In this document: positions 12,561 through 23,705 of the stretch, piece after piece
Position numbering within the stretch: the stretch's first letter is position 1
Layout of the letters: each line of letters begins with the position of its first letter
NCBI GenBank assembly: GCA_031769625.1
Contig: JAUIMM010000016.1
Span: 16,693,001-16,757,000, forward strand
Source: Taudactylus pleione
Taxonomy: Eukaryota; Chordata; Amphibia; Anura; Myobatrachidae
DNA: 64,000 nucleotides
Direction: 5' to 3'
Notes under the pieces: model-generated
What the model saw: only the letters and a program-made list of their open reading frames with translations
The model's database searches: none
What the model was told of the DNA's origin: nothing
Position numbers and translations under genes: made by a program

Positions 12561-12779
12561 CAAGGGCCGGTTTGGACATCTGGTCCGGACTGAAGGACGT
12601 GCCAACAATTTCTGACATGTCTACTGTCACTGCATATGATACTGCCATCACTGACAGAATGTTTGTGAATTGTGTGCACGTGCATCAACAAAGGAGCAGC
12701 GCCTAGCGTGCGCCTGTGTCATAAGTAAAGGGCCGGCTGGCTTGTCCGTTAAAGGGTGGTGTAACCCTCAAAGTGCGCT

Positions 12780-13030
12780 CCAACCAAAATAAAATAATCT
12801 TCTTTTTTTCTGTGTTTGTGTGTGAAATGTATGCGCAGTAGCCGCACCTGCATCCTCAAAGCAGCAGCGACAAGCGTGCGTCTGTCTGTTAAAGGGTGGT
12901 GTAACCCTCAAAGTGCGCTCCACAAAAAATAAAAAATTCTCCTTTTTTTCTGTCTTTGTGATTTGTGTGGGCTGTAGCCACACCTGCATCCTCAAAGCAG
13001 CAGCGACAAGCGTGCATCTGTCTATTAAAG
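12780..13030. repeat. Array B: ~137-bp units, copy 1 (about two units)
   Basis: Units carry CACCTGCATCCTCAAAGCAG, CGACAAGCGTGCGTCTGTC and GGGTGGTGTAACCCTCAAAG. They are diverged relatives of array A units. In the inverted hAT copy the same unit is present about nine times, so the array has expanded or contracted between copies. Confidence 0.8.
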
Positions 13031-13034
13031 GATT

Positions 13035-13432
13035 ACATCGGTGGTAGCATCCAAGTAGGCATGTCAGACAGTCCGTACCTGTACTGGCAGGAAAAAGAGG
13101 CAATTTGGAGGCCCCTGTACAAACTGGCTCTATTTTACCTGAGTTGCCCCCCCTCCAGTGTGTACTCCGAAAGAGTGTTTAGTGCAGCCGGGAACCTTGT
13201 CAGCGAAAGGTGTAGGAGGTTGCTTCCACAAAATGTGGAGAAGATGATGTTCATAAAAATTAATTATCAACTCTTCCAGGGAGACCAGCCTCCAGAACGT
13301 ACAGAGGGACCTGTGGTGGTGGATTCCAGCGGGGACGAATTAATACTCTGTAAGGATGAGGATGTACACAACACTGAAGAGGGTGAGGAATCGGTGAATG
13401 AGGAGGATGAGGATGACATCTTGCCTCCGTAG
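13035..13432 (+). pseudogene. hAT transposase C-terminal (dimerisation) domain fragment
   Basis: The open frame ending at 13432 carries the hAT family C-terminal block: YWQEKEAIWRPLYKLALFY, then PPSSVYSERVFSAAGNLVS, then LLPQNVEKMMFIKIN. In hAT transposases this region mediates dimerisation and completes the catalytic fold. It is followed by an acidic tail (many E/D) to the stop. The DDE aspartates and the BED zinc finger are missing; upstream sequence is tandem repeat, so this is an isolated last-exon-like piece. Continuity upstream of about 13035 is repeat-derived. The matching region in the second copy has a 13-nt deletion. Confidence 0.85.
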
Positions 13433-13487
13433 AGCCAGTTTGTGCAGGAACAGATTAATTGCCAGCTTGTTTTGTGGGGGCCCAAAC

Positions 13488-13547
13488 GAACCAATCATTT
13501 CAGCCACAGTCGTGTGTCAGACCCTGGCGCTGAAATGATTGGTTTTC
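13488..13547. repeat. Stem-loop after hAT coding remnant
   Basis: AACCAATCATTTCAG and its complement CTGAAATGATTGGTT form a 15-bp stem about 50 bp after the stop codon. In the inverted copy (50780-50835) one arm has mutated. It may be an internal hairpin of the element; function unknown. Confidence 0.6.
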
Positions 13548-14599
13548 TAAAGTGTGCATGTCCTGTTTATACAACATAAGGGTGGGTGGGCCCAAGGACA
13601 ATTCCATCTTGCACCTCTTTTTTTTCTTTGCATTATGTACTGTTTGGGGCCTAGTTTTTCAAACTGTCATCCTGTCTGCCACTGCAGTGTCACTCCTAGA
13701 TGGGCCACGTGTTTGTGCCGCCCACTCGTGTCGCTTAGCATAGTCATCCAGCTACCTCGGTGCAACCTTTTGGACATAAAAACACTATTGTGAGGTGTGA
13801 GGTGTTCAGAATAGACTGGAAATTAGTGGAAATTAAGGTTATTGAAGTTAATAATAGCATAGGAGCAGAAAAACCCACAAATTCTGTGATTTTAGCTGTT
13901 TTTATGGTTTTTTAAAAAAAAATACAGATCCAAAACACAAAACCCAGAACCCAAAACACGGAAGGGTGGTTTTGGCAAAACCAATCCAGATCCAAAACAC
14001 GAAGAAAGATCCAGATCCAAAACCAAAACACAAAACACGAAAAGTGGCCGGTGCACACCCCAAGTTTGTGTAGATTCTTGTTTCCTGTATCCAGTGTTTT
14101 AGACATTTGTCCTATTAGACGGTGTCTACTACACTTCTACATCTTTTAGAGCAGAAATAGGCAAGCAGCTTAACTGTTGTGGAGCTACATGTCCCAGCAT
14201 ACTTCACATAGATACTGGGTCAAAGTTGCCTACTCTCACAGGCTGCCCAGGAGACTACCCAAGGAGTAAGCGATATTTCTGCAAGGCAGCGTACCTACAT
14301 GTATGGTGGATAGTTAAAGGGCATTGTAAACAGGCAACCCGGGTCGGTCGACCTGGGTCCCGTTTACAGCATGGAGAGATCCGGATTTCCCAGCACTTGG
14401 AGTTGATTGGGAAATCATGAACAATTAGGCCCAACCCAGATCAAGCAAGATGTGACCCATTTCCCATAGAGTCACATGTCACACACCCTTACCAATAGTA
14501 GGCCACTAGACTTTTGACCTCGAAAAGTGAGGACTGATGCATAATAATCAGAACTGTTGATATATAAATACAGAATGGACACAAAAATAGTACCTATTA

Positions 14600-15041
14600 C
14601 AGGTTGAGCCTCCCATATCCAAAATGCTTGGGACCAGGGATATTTTGGATATTGGAATATTCCGTATTTTGGAATATATGCATACCATATTGAAATGTTT
14701 TTGAAATAGGGCCCAAATCTAAACACAGAATGCATTTATGATTTATATGCACCTTATACACACAGCCTGAAGGTAATTTTATACAATATTTTCAATTATT
14801 TTGTGGCTCAAACAAAGTTTGTGTACATACATGAAATTAATTTGTGTGTCATATACACCTAATACTCACAGCCTATAGGTCATATTATACTTTATTTTTA
14901 ATAATTCTGTGCCTTAAACAAAGTTTGTGTACATTGAACTATCAAAAATCTAAGTTTTCACTATCTCAGTCATGCTAAAAATATTCCGTATTTCAGAATA
15001 TTCTGTATTTCGGAATATTTGGATATGGGAGACTCAACCAG
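14600..15041. mobile_element. pogo/Tc1-mariner-type MITE, TA TSD
   Basis: 442-bp element with TIRs CAGGTTGAGCCTCCCATATC and the complementary right end; flanked by TA on both sides (14598-14599, 15042-15043). Inner segments with ATTCCGTATTTTGGAATAT also pair. CAGGTTGAG-type termini and a TA duplication are characteristic of pogo/Tigger-like non-autonomous elements. No transposase remnant. Confidence 0.8.
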
Positions 15042-15163
15042 TAATACATATTAAAAAAATAGAACAAGCGCTCTAAGTCGCATTCAGATGGTGATTAGTA
15101 GAAAAAAGGAAGGGGCAGCCTGATGCTGTGGGTGGTCCTAAACTCACGTGTAAATGGATAAAT

Positions 15164-15471
15164 GAGTAAAGATGCACACATATACAACCAAGCAACTGGA
15201 TATATGTGTGCAAATGACACCGCCGCATTGCAGCATTGGATGCTTAGCAGTTTTACACTGCGACTCCTTTTTTACATTAAAAGATACTGCTTACACAGTA
15301 CTCATCCTTGGTCATTATTTACTGTTATGATTTTATTAATATTAGACCCCATCAATTCACGTTCTCACATACACTTGGAACAGATACTATCACATATAGA
15401 GGTAGGGTGCGGCGGTGTCATTTGTACACATATATCCAGTTGCTTGGTTGTATATGTGTGCATCTTTACTC
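15164..15471. repeat. Inverted repeat with 63-bp arms and ~180-bp spacer
   Basis: The arm 15164-15226 (GAGTAAAGATGCACACATAT...) is an almost perfect reverse complement of 15409-15471. The spacer has no obvious structure. It lies directly after the pogo-type MITE. Possibly a foldback element or the inverted terminal part of a retroelement; no TSD was resolved. Confidence 0.7.
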
Positions 15472-15809
15472 GCTTGTAATACATATTAGCCAATAACATA
15501 TGTACACATTTTTATGCAAAATATATTATCATTTAATATCAGAACTTGTCCATGATAAGATTATCATAGCATGTTACCCCCTCACTGCCAGACACAGCCA
15601 CACCATGCTGCCTGCAGCTCTTACTCACTCACAGTTTAGCTCTCATCATGGAATACTGTATACTGCAATATGAGTTGAACACAGAGGAAAGTTACCTACC
15701 AGCATTTCTGTGAATTCCAGTTGGCAATGCAGTATAGTGTCTAAAACTGATTATGCTCAACAGCAGTTGCAATGCCTTCATTGAGCAATGATCCTTTATG
15801 TATTTTAAC

Positions 15810-16147
15810 TAGAGATGTGCGGGTCCTGTTCTCAGACAACTGACAACAACGGAATTTAGGGGCTCCAAGTCAAACCAAGTCTGAGTACGGAACCACTTTG
15901 CGGTGCCGAGTCGAACCGGGTCCTGGTTCGGACCTCCTGCAGTTCGGAACATGGATTTAAAACCCAAACCTACTGGAGGTTTTGGATTGCATGGTAACAG
16001 GTCAAAATGACATAATTTTGGCTGTTTTTTTTTTTTTTTTTTTTTAAAGATCCAAAACCAAAACATGTGAGGATGGTTTTGCAAAACCAAAATATGAAGG
16101 TAAATCCGGATCCAACACCAAAATACGGGGGTCAGCGCACATTTCTA
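15810..16147. mobile_element. hAT MITE, perfect 8-bp TSD ATTTTAAC
   Basis: Termini TAGAGATGTGCGGG and GCGCACATTTCTA are inverted; exact duplications ATTTTAAC lie at 15802-15809 and 16148-16155. Internally it contains CCAAAAC-rich text similar to the 3' end of the large hAT derivative, suggesting a shared source family. 338 bp, non-coding. Confidence 0.85.
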
Positions 16148-16155
16148 ATTTTAAC

Positions 16156-17023
16156 ACTTCTGCGGCCAAAAGTCTGTGCCAAATTTTCACCTGACACCAT
16201 TTAACCCAATAAATACATTTAATTGATTCACCCCAAAGTTTATTTATCTCTTAGCCAGGTAAGTATCTTCTTGATTAATTGACATTAAGGAAAATAACAA
16301 CTAATACACTCAATTCTTGCCTTAGCTAAATTACTAACACTTAACACAACTATTGAAGACTATACTGCTATTTTTCTTCTGGGTGTATCAAATTTAAAGG
16401 GGTACCACATATATGCACATTATTGGAGGCTTGGTGGGGCTTATATGGTCTATGTAATAACATGTATATGTCTCTGTCTACATGTATATTTCTTCATTTT
16501 AATTTTTTTTATTTTTTTCTATGAAACTTTGATTAGCATGCAATAGCATAGGCTTACAGTATATGCTGAGAACTCATGCTCTAACACTGGACCCAGGTTA
16601 CGGGGTGTTATAAGACTGTAAGGGGTCAGTGTGCAGATTTTCGGTAGCCTCCTCCCCTTGAAAAAATGGTGTTGGTGCATTAGATAACAAAGACTCTGGT
16701 ACTGTGCCAGAGTCTTTTTACATGCACCACTATATTTAGAAATATGGTGCCAGTGCCATCTCTCCAGTGATTTCTTCAGAAATATATTGTGAAGCACTGG
16801 AATAATGGTGCAGGGGTGTGCATTTACTTAAGAAGACAAAAGAAGAAAAGAAACTCATCTTTGCTAGGGGCACTCTTTGACAAAAAATGTAAATATAACT
16901 TTTATTATGTATGTTAAAATAATCTTAACAACAAACAAAACATACAACACATAAAAAAGTATCAAACGATGATACAGCGAAAATATGAATAATAAATAGT
17001 GTGATATTACTGAGTGTTAATAC
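16156..17023. other. No gene recognised; one strong hairpin
   Basis: AT-rich. The only notable structure is an 11-bp perfect stem with a 7-nt loop at 16689-16717 (AAAGACTCTGG/CCAGAGTCTTT) followed by further T residues. No coding signal. Confidence 0.5.
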
Positions 17024-17026
17024 TCA

Positions 17027-17841
17027 GGGGCCTATTCATCAACACTAAAATAAAGTTTTTAAGGACATTTTCCTTAATTAACGTTATTTTAGTATTCATG
17101 AACACACTTAGCACAGGAGATAGCACTGATATCTCCTTGCTAAGTCCCCCTGCGTTAATTTCTACACTCCCCATACATTAGTATGGGGATATGGAAATTA
17201 TGGTATTCATCAAATTCGGAAAATTATGTATTTTCGGAATTTGATGGTGTTACTATTCGTCACTGTGAGGTGGCGTATAGTAAGTAACACTTACCTGCTT
17301 CCAGCAGGGCAGGTCCCCCGGCGTCTCCCTCCGGCACTCTGGTCTCTCCTCTGGCTCCGTCTGCTATGCTGACATTGTGTTCTCCCAGCAAGCAGAACAC
17401 AATAAAGTTTAGAAAAAAAAAATTATGTTTTTTTTTCTAAACAGTACTGTGCTCTGCTGGGAGAACACGTGACCGCATAGCAGACGGAGCCAGAGGCTGC
17501 TGCGTGGGCAGGTAAGTGCAGAACGGGGGGAGGTGAACGGGGGCAGGTGAGCGGAGGGGGGGGGACACAAACTTATCGCAGGTGTAGGCAGTGCTGCGCA
17601 TGCGCTGGTTTTACAGATGTAACAGTGCATGCTCAGCACTGTTTCCAGCTGCGATAAGTTAGAGCAGGCAGGGATAACTATCTGTTTCCCGAAAAGCTGT
17701 CATCGCAAAAATTACAGCTTTTCGGAATAGATAGTTATGAAGAGGAGGAATGATGAATTCCTCCAGTAATTAGGTAGAACTCCATACGAGTTCTAAACCT
17801 AATTACCTCCTGAGAAACTTTAGGTATGATGAATAGGCCCC
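17027..17841. mobile_element. Long snap-back MITE, TSD TCA
   Basis: 815-bp element with TIR GGGGCCTATTCATCA and complementary right end, flanked by TCA (17024-17026, 17842-17844). Pairing recurs internally: CCTCTGGCTCCGTCTGCTAT (17350s) with its complement near 17480, around an A/T-run centre at about 17410-17440. GGCCTATTCA termini plus a 3-bp TSD suggest a PIF/Harbinger relative. Open frames inside are not conserved proteins. Confidence 0.75.
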
Positions 17842-17844
17842 TCA

Positions 17845-19020
17845 GTAGTATAGACAGCAGTCATGTTCAAGTAAATAGGCAACTCTCTGTATATAATCCG
17901 TAGTAAGAAAATATATAATACCTGGTATTTGCTTAAATAGTAATAATACCTAGTATAGTCTTCTAATAGACCAATATGTAAATCTCTTTAGCACTCACTA
18001 CTTCTTATCTCCAACATATAACTACATATACATTTATATACAGTTTTTCATAATATAATGATAGCATCCACCAATGGTACAATATGTATTGCCGCCCATC
18101 AATACCGGCAATAAGTCAATACAAATAAATGATTCAGCTGAACATACTGTGGTATAGGTTTAGTAGTACAGGTAATTAGTATGTCTGCTAAACAATATCA
18201 GCCCATAGCCACAAAAACAATTTGTATACTAATTAGAGCGGATCAATAGATGGTATTGAAAAAGATGCAGAAAGGTTGATCTAATGTATCAAAGTTTCAT
18301 GTAATAGTTATGTTGGTTGCTATACAAAAATAGTTACTGGCTATATATAGAGAAAAATAGCTTTTGCCAAAAATATGGTAGTGTGTAGAGGTATCGCCAA
18401 AAAAATGTAAATAAAGTTACTCCATTACAGACATATCAAGAAAACAGCGACTGCAGGTGCATTTACTTACCCGCACCTATTATTGATACGTCACTACCTA
18501 GTGTCTCTTGAATCTCCTGGAAACCAATCCTATCCGTGCAAGGGGTGTGATGTACTGTTGCAACGGCGTTAAAAAGCCAGCCGGCACATCGCACCCTTTG
18601 CAGCCTGACTCGACCCTGAATTCGCCAAACTTTGCTCTCTGCCCTATGGGGCTGTGAGCAATATTAGGTGAATCCGAGCTGCCGTAAAGTGCGGCCACTG
18701 CCGAGATGACTCGCACCAGCGAGATCATTGCGGCTGATAGGATTGACCCCATAGTGTTTGTGGCATCTTCTGTATTAGGCATTTGGTGATGGCATCTTAT
18801 GTATGGTGTAGTCAAAAGTTAATGTTTCTTTCATTTTGTACAGATAAGTAGTGAAGAAGTTGCGTAAAGCTTGCATCAATAGAATTCCGTTAATGATAGA
18901 CTTGAAGGTGAAGTGTAACCAAGCTAATGTTCCATGAAGACACCTGACTTTAATAGGGCAGCTCATGTTATGTTTTATCACTGGAAAACTAAGTTTGAAT
19001 GATCATTTCTACAGAATTTA
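17845..19020. other. No gene recognised
   Basis: AT-rich in the first half and mixed in the second. The minus-strand open frame at about 18500-18815 has no domain and no splice context. Nothing assigned. Confidence 0.45.
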
Positions 19021-19205
19021 GGGGCCGATTCAGAAATGGATGCTAATCACACAGCCGCTGCATCTTTGTACGCAGAGCTGTGCAAAATTATAAAAAAGCC
19101 GCATGATCCAAAGATGCAGCTATCTGATCAACTGTGTGACCATCGGATATCTGAGCAACCCTGAAGTTACGCTATATGTCTGGCGAAAACATATTGCCGG
19201 AGCCA
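19021..19205. mobile_element. Truncated Harbinger-type MITE (left end only)
   Basis: GGGGCCGATTCAGAAATGGA resembles the termini of the MITE at 26839-27301. No matching right end exists before the next element begins at 19217, so this is a solo half. Confidence 0.5.
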
Positions 19206-19216
19206 GTTAGGTTTAA

Positions 19217-19482
19217 GCTTGGTTACACACTGTCGTTACAATTTGGGCAATTTGGCTAAATCGTAACGACTTATCGTGCAGTGTGTATATACAATATGCG
19301 CGCTCTCGCGGTCGCATGCAGCGTCATCAGGTTTGATGTGCTGCATATCAAACCTGATGATATCGCAAGTGGCCTCATTTATTTTAATGAAGGACGGAAC
19401 GAGTGGTCGTTCCGTCGTTCATAACATCGCTTTAATATGTACCCGCGACGGCCCGGTACACATTGTCCATTGTGTACCTAAC
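19217..19482. mobile_element. TTAA-type MITE
   Basis: TTAA occurs on both sides (19213-19216, 19483-19486). Termini GCTTGGTTACACAC and the inverse of GTGTACCTAAC are related to the GCTGGGTACACA termini of 46760-47149. A TTAA TSD is used by piggyBac and Kolobok superfamilies; I cannot choose between them without a transposase. Non-coding. Confidence 0.65.
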
Positions 19483-19486
19483 TTAA

Positions 19487-20636
19487 GTTTCTTGCTGCTT
19501 TTGGTTTTATGGACTGAGCAAGCTTTATAAGTGTGGAAACACCCACTAAATATAAAGATACAAAAGGTTATTTGTAACATTCAGAAATATACTTATATGT
19601 AAACACTTCCTCAGTATGGCAGAAATTTAGATATTTGACAGTGCTTTACACTTCAGGCTGACGCTCTCTGCAAACTCCTTCAGTACATTCTCTACATTCA
19701 CCCTTTTTATTTCATATATTTGTAGTTCTGATCCTGAAAATTGTTCACACACAAGTATATCAGGGTCTCTATGTACTGTTGAGTGGTTGGTGGTCATTGT
19801 AATGCATTCTGGGATTATGGAGCCCTCATGAGACCTAGTAGAGAGGGCTGAGTGAGCCTGTCAGCACTATTCAGGATACATGTAAGTGTAAATAGCAGGG
19901 GGTGCGCAGTTAGCAGAAATTTACAATAGATAAATCAAGATAACAATTTAGTGAATCAAGAGATTTGTGGCAATTTATCCCAAGTGGTTTGGTATTATTG
20001 CAACTTCCACAATTCACATGGAGAGGCTAATCAATGTATCCACTTGTTTCTCAGCAGATGAGTGCTACCTGTGTTGTTAATTTTCTCTCTATTTATGATG
20101 AGACAAATGATTTTATTCATGATTTGGTATTTAAGAACAGTGCAAATACCAATGATGTGCTGTAACCCATAGCAACCAATCAAACATTAGATTTCATCAG
20201 TCTGACCACACTAGACTAGTAAAGCTGATATTTGATTTGTCCCTTGCTGTTTACAGTTGCACCATTTTATTAAAAAAAAGGCCCATTTTGGAATTTAGAT
20301 ATTGCTAAATCGTACTTTAAAATCTAGCAAGAAAGAGCACCAATACTACTGTAAGTGTGCAATTATATCCTCTGGTTTTTGTTCATAATCAGTATACAGA
20401 GCGCAGTATTTTATTTTCACTATTGTATATCCCCGAGATCTGTATGTAATGAAGACCAGACATAAAAGAAATATTACACATACTTCCTAAGATTATCTTC
20501 ACATCAACACAGATATGATCCATTCCATTCGGGTCCTAACTTACTGATTCTGATAGGGATATCTCCAAATGGTTATTTTAAGTGCCCAAAATAACTATTG
20601 GAAGATTGAGTGTAATAATTACACCTGTTTTTTTTA
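19487..20636. other. No gene recognised
   Basis: AT-rich flank of PLE-A; no repeat or coding signal seen. Confidence 0.5.
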
Positions 20637-20662
20637 AATAAATATATATATATATATATATA

Positions 20663-20705
<43 letters not shown>
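20637..20705. repeat. (TA)n microsatellite at left edge of PLE-A
   Basis: Mostly TA dinucleotides with TTTA interruptions, ending directly at the terminus of PLE-A. A second TA array lies at the other end of the same element. Confidence 0.9.
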
Positions 20706-20707
<2 letters not shown>

Positions 20708-20769
20708 CGGTATTGTGGTGGCACTCTCAGGACTTTCCATAGAATAAAAACGAAGCCTAAGCCCAAATG

Positions 20770-20819
20770 TTAGCCGACATTTCAATCTCTTTTATTAGAG
20801 ATTTTCCTCAGGGTCAACC
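20770..20819 (-). other. Hammerhead-like motif, PLE-A 3' copy
   Basis: On the minus strand: GGTTGACC, CTGAGGA, an A, stem AATCTCT/AGAGATT, then GAAATGTCGGC. Compared with the inverted copy the C after GAAA is changed to T, which breaks the ACGT palindrome. Confidence 0.5.
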
Positions 20820-20898
20820 AAATATAAAATGCAAGACATTTAAATAGACAAGACACTCACCCTCGTGCAGCAGCATCAGCGGCCAGCGCCGGGATCAA

Positions 20899-20906
20899 TG
20901 ACGTCA
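20899..20906. promoter_or_regulatory. CRE-like site TGACGTCA (PLE-A 3' copy)
   Basis: A perfect palindromic CREB/ATF consensus upstream of the ribozyme-like motif, conserved in the inverted copy at 25194-25201. A GTTACCATGGTGAC X-box-like palindrome lies nearby at about 20962-20977. Confidence 0.5.
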
Positions 20907-21458
20907 TCACGCGGCGTCACAAAGACGGAGCGTTCAGCGTACACAGTCACTAGGTGGCCTCTGGTTACCATGGTGACTAAACCCAACACCTTGAAACATA
21001 ATTAAGCATAGTGACATAATTTTAGACAGCCACAAGAACTGAGCATACACCGCAGAAGTAGGCATAAAGAATGCATACATTTAGCACTAAACTTAATGGA
21101 GCTATCACAAACAGGTATACAGGCTGGAAAAGATTATCATGCTAGATGAATATACTATTATCAACAGTAGATAAATCTAGATGTTTATCAAGAGGAATAA
21201 AACATAAAGAGCACAGCCTCAATCTATCCTAAGAAAAAACAATCTAAGAAGGTCTAAAGCTGAAAATTATAATGGGAACATTATTAACTCACAAAATATA
21301 CCTTCAAAGATATATGGTATATAATGTATAATATATATAATATATACTACCAGTAATTTAGATAAAAGGAGGGAGCCCAAATATATCAATACCAGACTAT
21401 ATGAGCATAGGCACAGACTCATTAAGCAAGATAAAATGCACAAAAAGATATTTCTAAA

Positions 21459-22286
21459 TTAGAGGAAACAGGAGAGATGTAAATTCTCATTGAGCCCAAA
21501 AGGGGCCACACTGTTCATCATGTGGATCCATCTGACTTCTAGTTGGAGGAGTGATTTCTCTCTATCGCCTCCCCTGAGAGATAGTGGGACATGGTCCACA
21601 ATTTTGTAGGACAAAGTAGCCAAAGAATGGTGATTTTCTTTAAAATGACGTGCTACTGGTTGGTACGAGTCCCGTCCACTTAGTGCCAGCCTAATAGCCG
21701 AACGATGCTGCGCTACTCTTTCTCGGAACTGGCAGATTGTCTTACCTACATAAGTTAAGCCACAGGGGCACTTTATAACATAAATTACAAAAGTGCTTGT
21801 ACAGGTTAATACATATTTTATAGGTATTTTACGGCCTGAGTAGGGATGAGAAATATAGTGTCCCGTCTCCATATAGCGACAGGTGACACAACCTAAGCAT
21901 CTGTAGCAGCCCGGTTTTTTTGAAAGGAAGTTGTTAATTGATGGAGTAGAAAAATTTGTAACATCATTTTTCACCAAGAGATCTTTGAGGTTAGGGCCTC
22001 TGCGGTAGCCATGCAATAGTCTCGAATCTTTTAGACATTTTAAACTAGGATCGCTGGTGATAAGAGACCAATGTTTCTTAACTGAATGGTTGATGTCATT
22101 GCTAACTGTATTAAAAGTATTTACAAAAATCATATTGTTAGACAGTTGTTGTTTAGAGGGGCGCCGTAGACATTGTTCTCGTGTCAACCTCATTGCTTTC
22201 TGCTTAGATTTGTAAAGTTCTTTTAATGTGTAGCCTCTGTCATGAAACCTATGTAGCATCCATTCCATCTGCTGTTCCGCATCCAA
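21459..22286 (-). pseudogene. PLE-A C-terminal region: linker zinc motif and GIY-YIG endonuclease
   Basis: The 275-codon frame begins in the RT thumb-like region, passes a cysteine cluster (CYRCLGCVTC) typical of the PLE linker, and ends in a GIY-YIG nuclease. Its signature is FVIYVIKCPCGLTYVGKT, followed by RERVAQHR, by ARHFKENHH and by a late glutamate (QLEVRW). The GIY-YIG domain nicks target DNA to prime reverse transcription. Key residues look intact. Frame breaks separate this part from the RT frame at 22399-22839, so it is not part of an intact protein. The start at 22286 is only where the frame opens. Confidence 0.85.
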
Positions 22287-22398
22287 ATCATAACTAGCTA
22301 TTCAACTAATGCACATAAATTGAGAAAAGGGCAGACCTTTTTTAAGTGCCACAGGATGGTGGCTTTCAGCATGCAGGAAGGTGTTTCTGTCCGTTGGC

Positions 22399-22839
22399 TT
22401 AGTGAAAGGGGCTGGTCTCAATAGATGACCCATTCCAAGTGACTTCCACATCTAAAAAGTTGATCTTATGAGGGTTGCTATCAAACGTAAATTTAATAGT
22501 ATCATGCATGGTATTGATCGAGTTCATCGCTGCCATAAATTCCTCGCGAGAGCCCTTCCAGATCACAAAAATATCATCTATATAGCGGACAAATAGTTGA
22601 AGATGTTGGAAAAAAGAAGGGTTATCAAAAAATAATTGTTTGTCAAGTTTCAGCATGAAGATGTTAGCCAGTGAGGGAGATACATTAGAACCCATGCTGC
22701 AACCTTGTAGCTGGAGAAAATATTTCCCATCGAAGTAGAAATAGTTTCTACTTAATGTCAATTCCAAAAGCTCTATAAAGAAAGATATCTTTGGGCCCGC
22801 ATAGTTGGCTTTGGAAGACAAATATTCTGACACGGCCAT
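22399..22839 (-). pseudogene. PLE-A reverse transcriptase core
   Basis: Contains YFYFDGKYFLQLQGCSMGS, then SPSLANIFM, then the catalytic RYIDDIFVIWKG with YIDD intact, and INFLDVEV further on. These are the palm motifs of PLE reverse transcriptases, which are related to telomerase RT. The frame is interrupted at both ends by indels; the preceding fingers motifs lie in 23002-23445. Confidence 0.9.
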
Positions 22840-23001
22840 TACCCTTCCTGGTGTGGAATATTCATATATAGATTGACCACATAGATGGCACAGAGAATGG
22901 CAGAAACTGGTATATTTGATAGTTGTTGTAGTCTCATGATAAAAGATGTCGTGTCTTTCAGCAAGGTGGATTCAGACTGGATCAAAGGTTGGAGGAAGTA
23001 A

Positions 23002-23445
23002 TCAAGGTATACTGAAATCGGGTTGAATAAAGATTTCCGAGCCGAAATAATCAGTCTTCCCGGGGGGAGGCAAGGTTTTTATGCCCTTTGGCAAGGTGTA
23101 AAGGAGGGGAACCACCGGGTGCTCTTGAGTAAGGGCTTGCAACGTTTTGATTGTAATTAGGTTACAATTCGCTGCCGACTCCAGGACAGTATCCACTTCC
23201 AATTTATATATGCCAGTGGGGTCCTGGGGCAATTGTTTATACACACTGGTGTCATCCAGCTGTCTGTAAATCTCCTTGCAATAAGTGACTGTGTCTTGTA
23301 GCACTAGCGCCCCACCCTTGTCCGCTGGGCGAATGACAATGGATTTATCCTGACATAAATTTTTGAGTGCTTCCCTATGCTTGGTAGACATGTTCTGATG
23401 TTTAAACTTAGATGATTTAGCACTGGATAAAACTTCATGGTCCAC
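23002..23445 (-). pseudogene. PLE-A RT N-terminal (fingers) segment
   Basis: Carries RPADKGGALVLQDTVTYCKE and PVVPLLYTLPKGIKTLPPPG, the early PLE RT motifs (IRPADKGG and P..P..Y.LPK...PPG). After PPG the reading frame shifts; the expected continuation is present in another frame down to about 22840. Confidence 0.85.
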
Positions 23446-23705
23446 TATTCTTGTAAAACATCGGATGGAGGCATTAGAGGAAGCGGGGTCAAAGGGAGAT
23501 TTAGTTCTTACCGGGCCAGAGATTTCATAGGGCTCATTTTGAGTAGAATTAGTAAAGAATTATTTAAGCCTAAGCTGTCTATTGAATCTCCACAAGTCCA
23601 CCTTCCAATCAAAAGGTTTAAATTTGTTGGAAGGGACAAAAGAAAGTCCTTTGTTCAATAATTCCTTTTCAGCACCAGTTAAATTACGGGAGGACAAGTT
23701 GATAA

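Larger units (their letters stand above)
11031..14064 (+). mobile_element. hAT-derived element, copy 1 (3.03 kb)
   Basis: Bounded by exact 8-bp TSDs GTTTGTGT (11023-11030 and 14065-14072). Termini TAGGGGTGAGCTGG and the inverted TTGGGGTGTGCACCGG are related short TIRs, typical of hAT. In order it contains a GC-rich leader with a TATA box, a 63-68-bp tandem repeat, an array of ~155-bp units, a short unique block, a second array of ~137-bp units, a hAT C-terminal coding region, a stem-loop, and an A-rich CCAAAAC-type 3' end. Most of the transposase is absent, so it is non-autonomous. A longer inverted copy lies at 50270-54310. Confidence 0.85.
20706..21681 (-). repeat. PLE-A terminal repeat, direct-sense copy (3' end)
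   Basis: Contains the last ~75 codons of the ORF, the 3' UTR, a promoter-like GC-rich segment and the ribozyme-like motif. It is the reverse complement of 24465-25371 with scattered differences and small indels. Confidence 0.85.
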
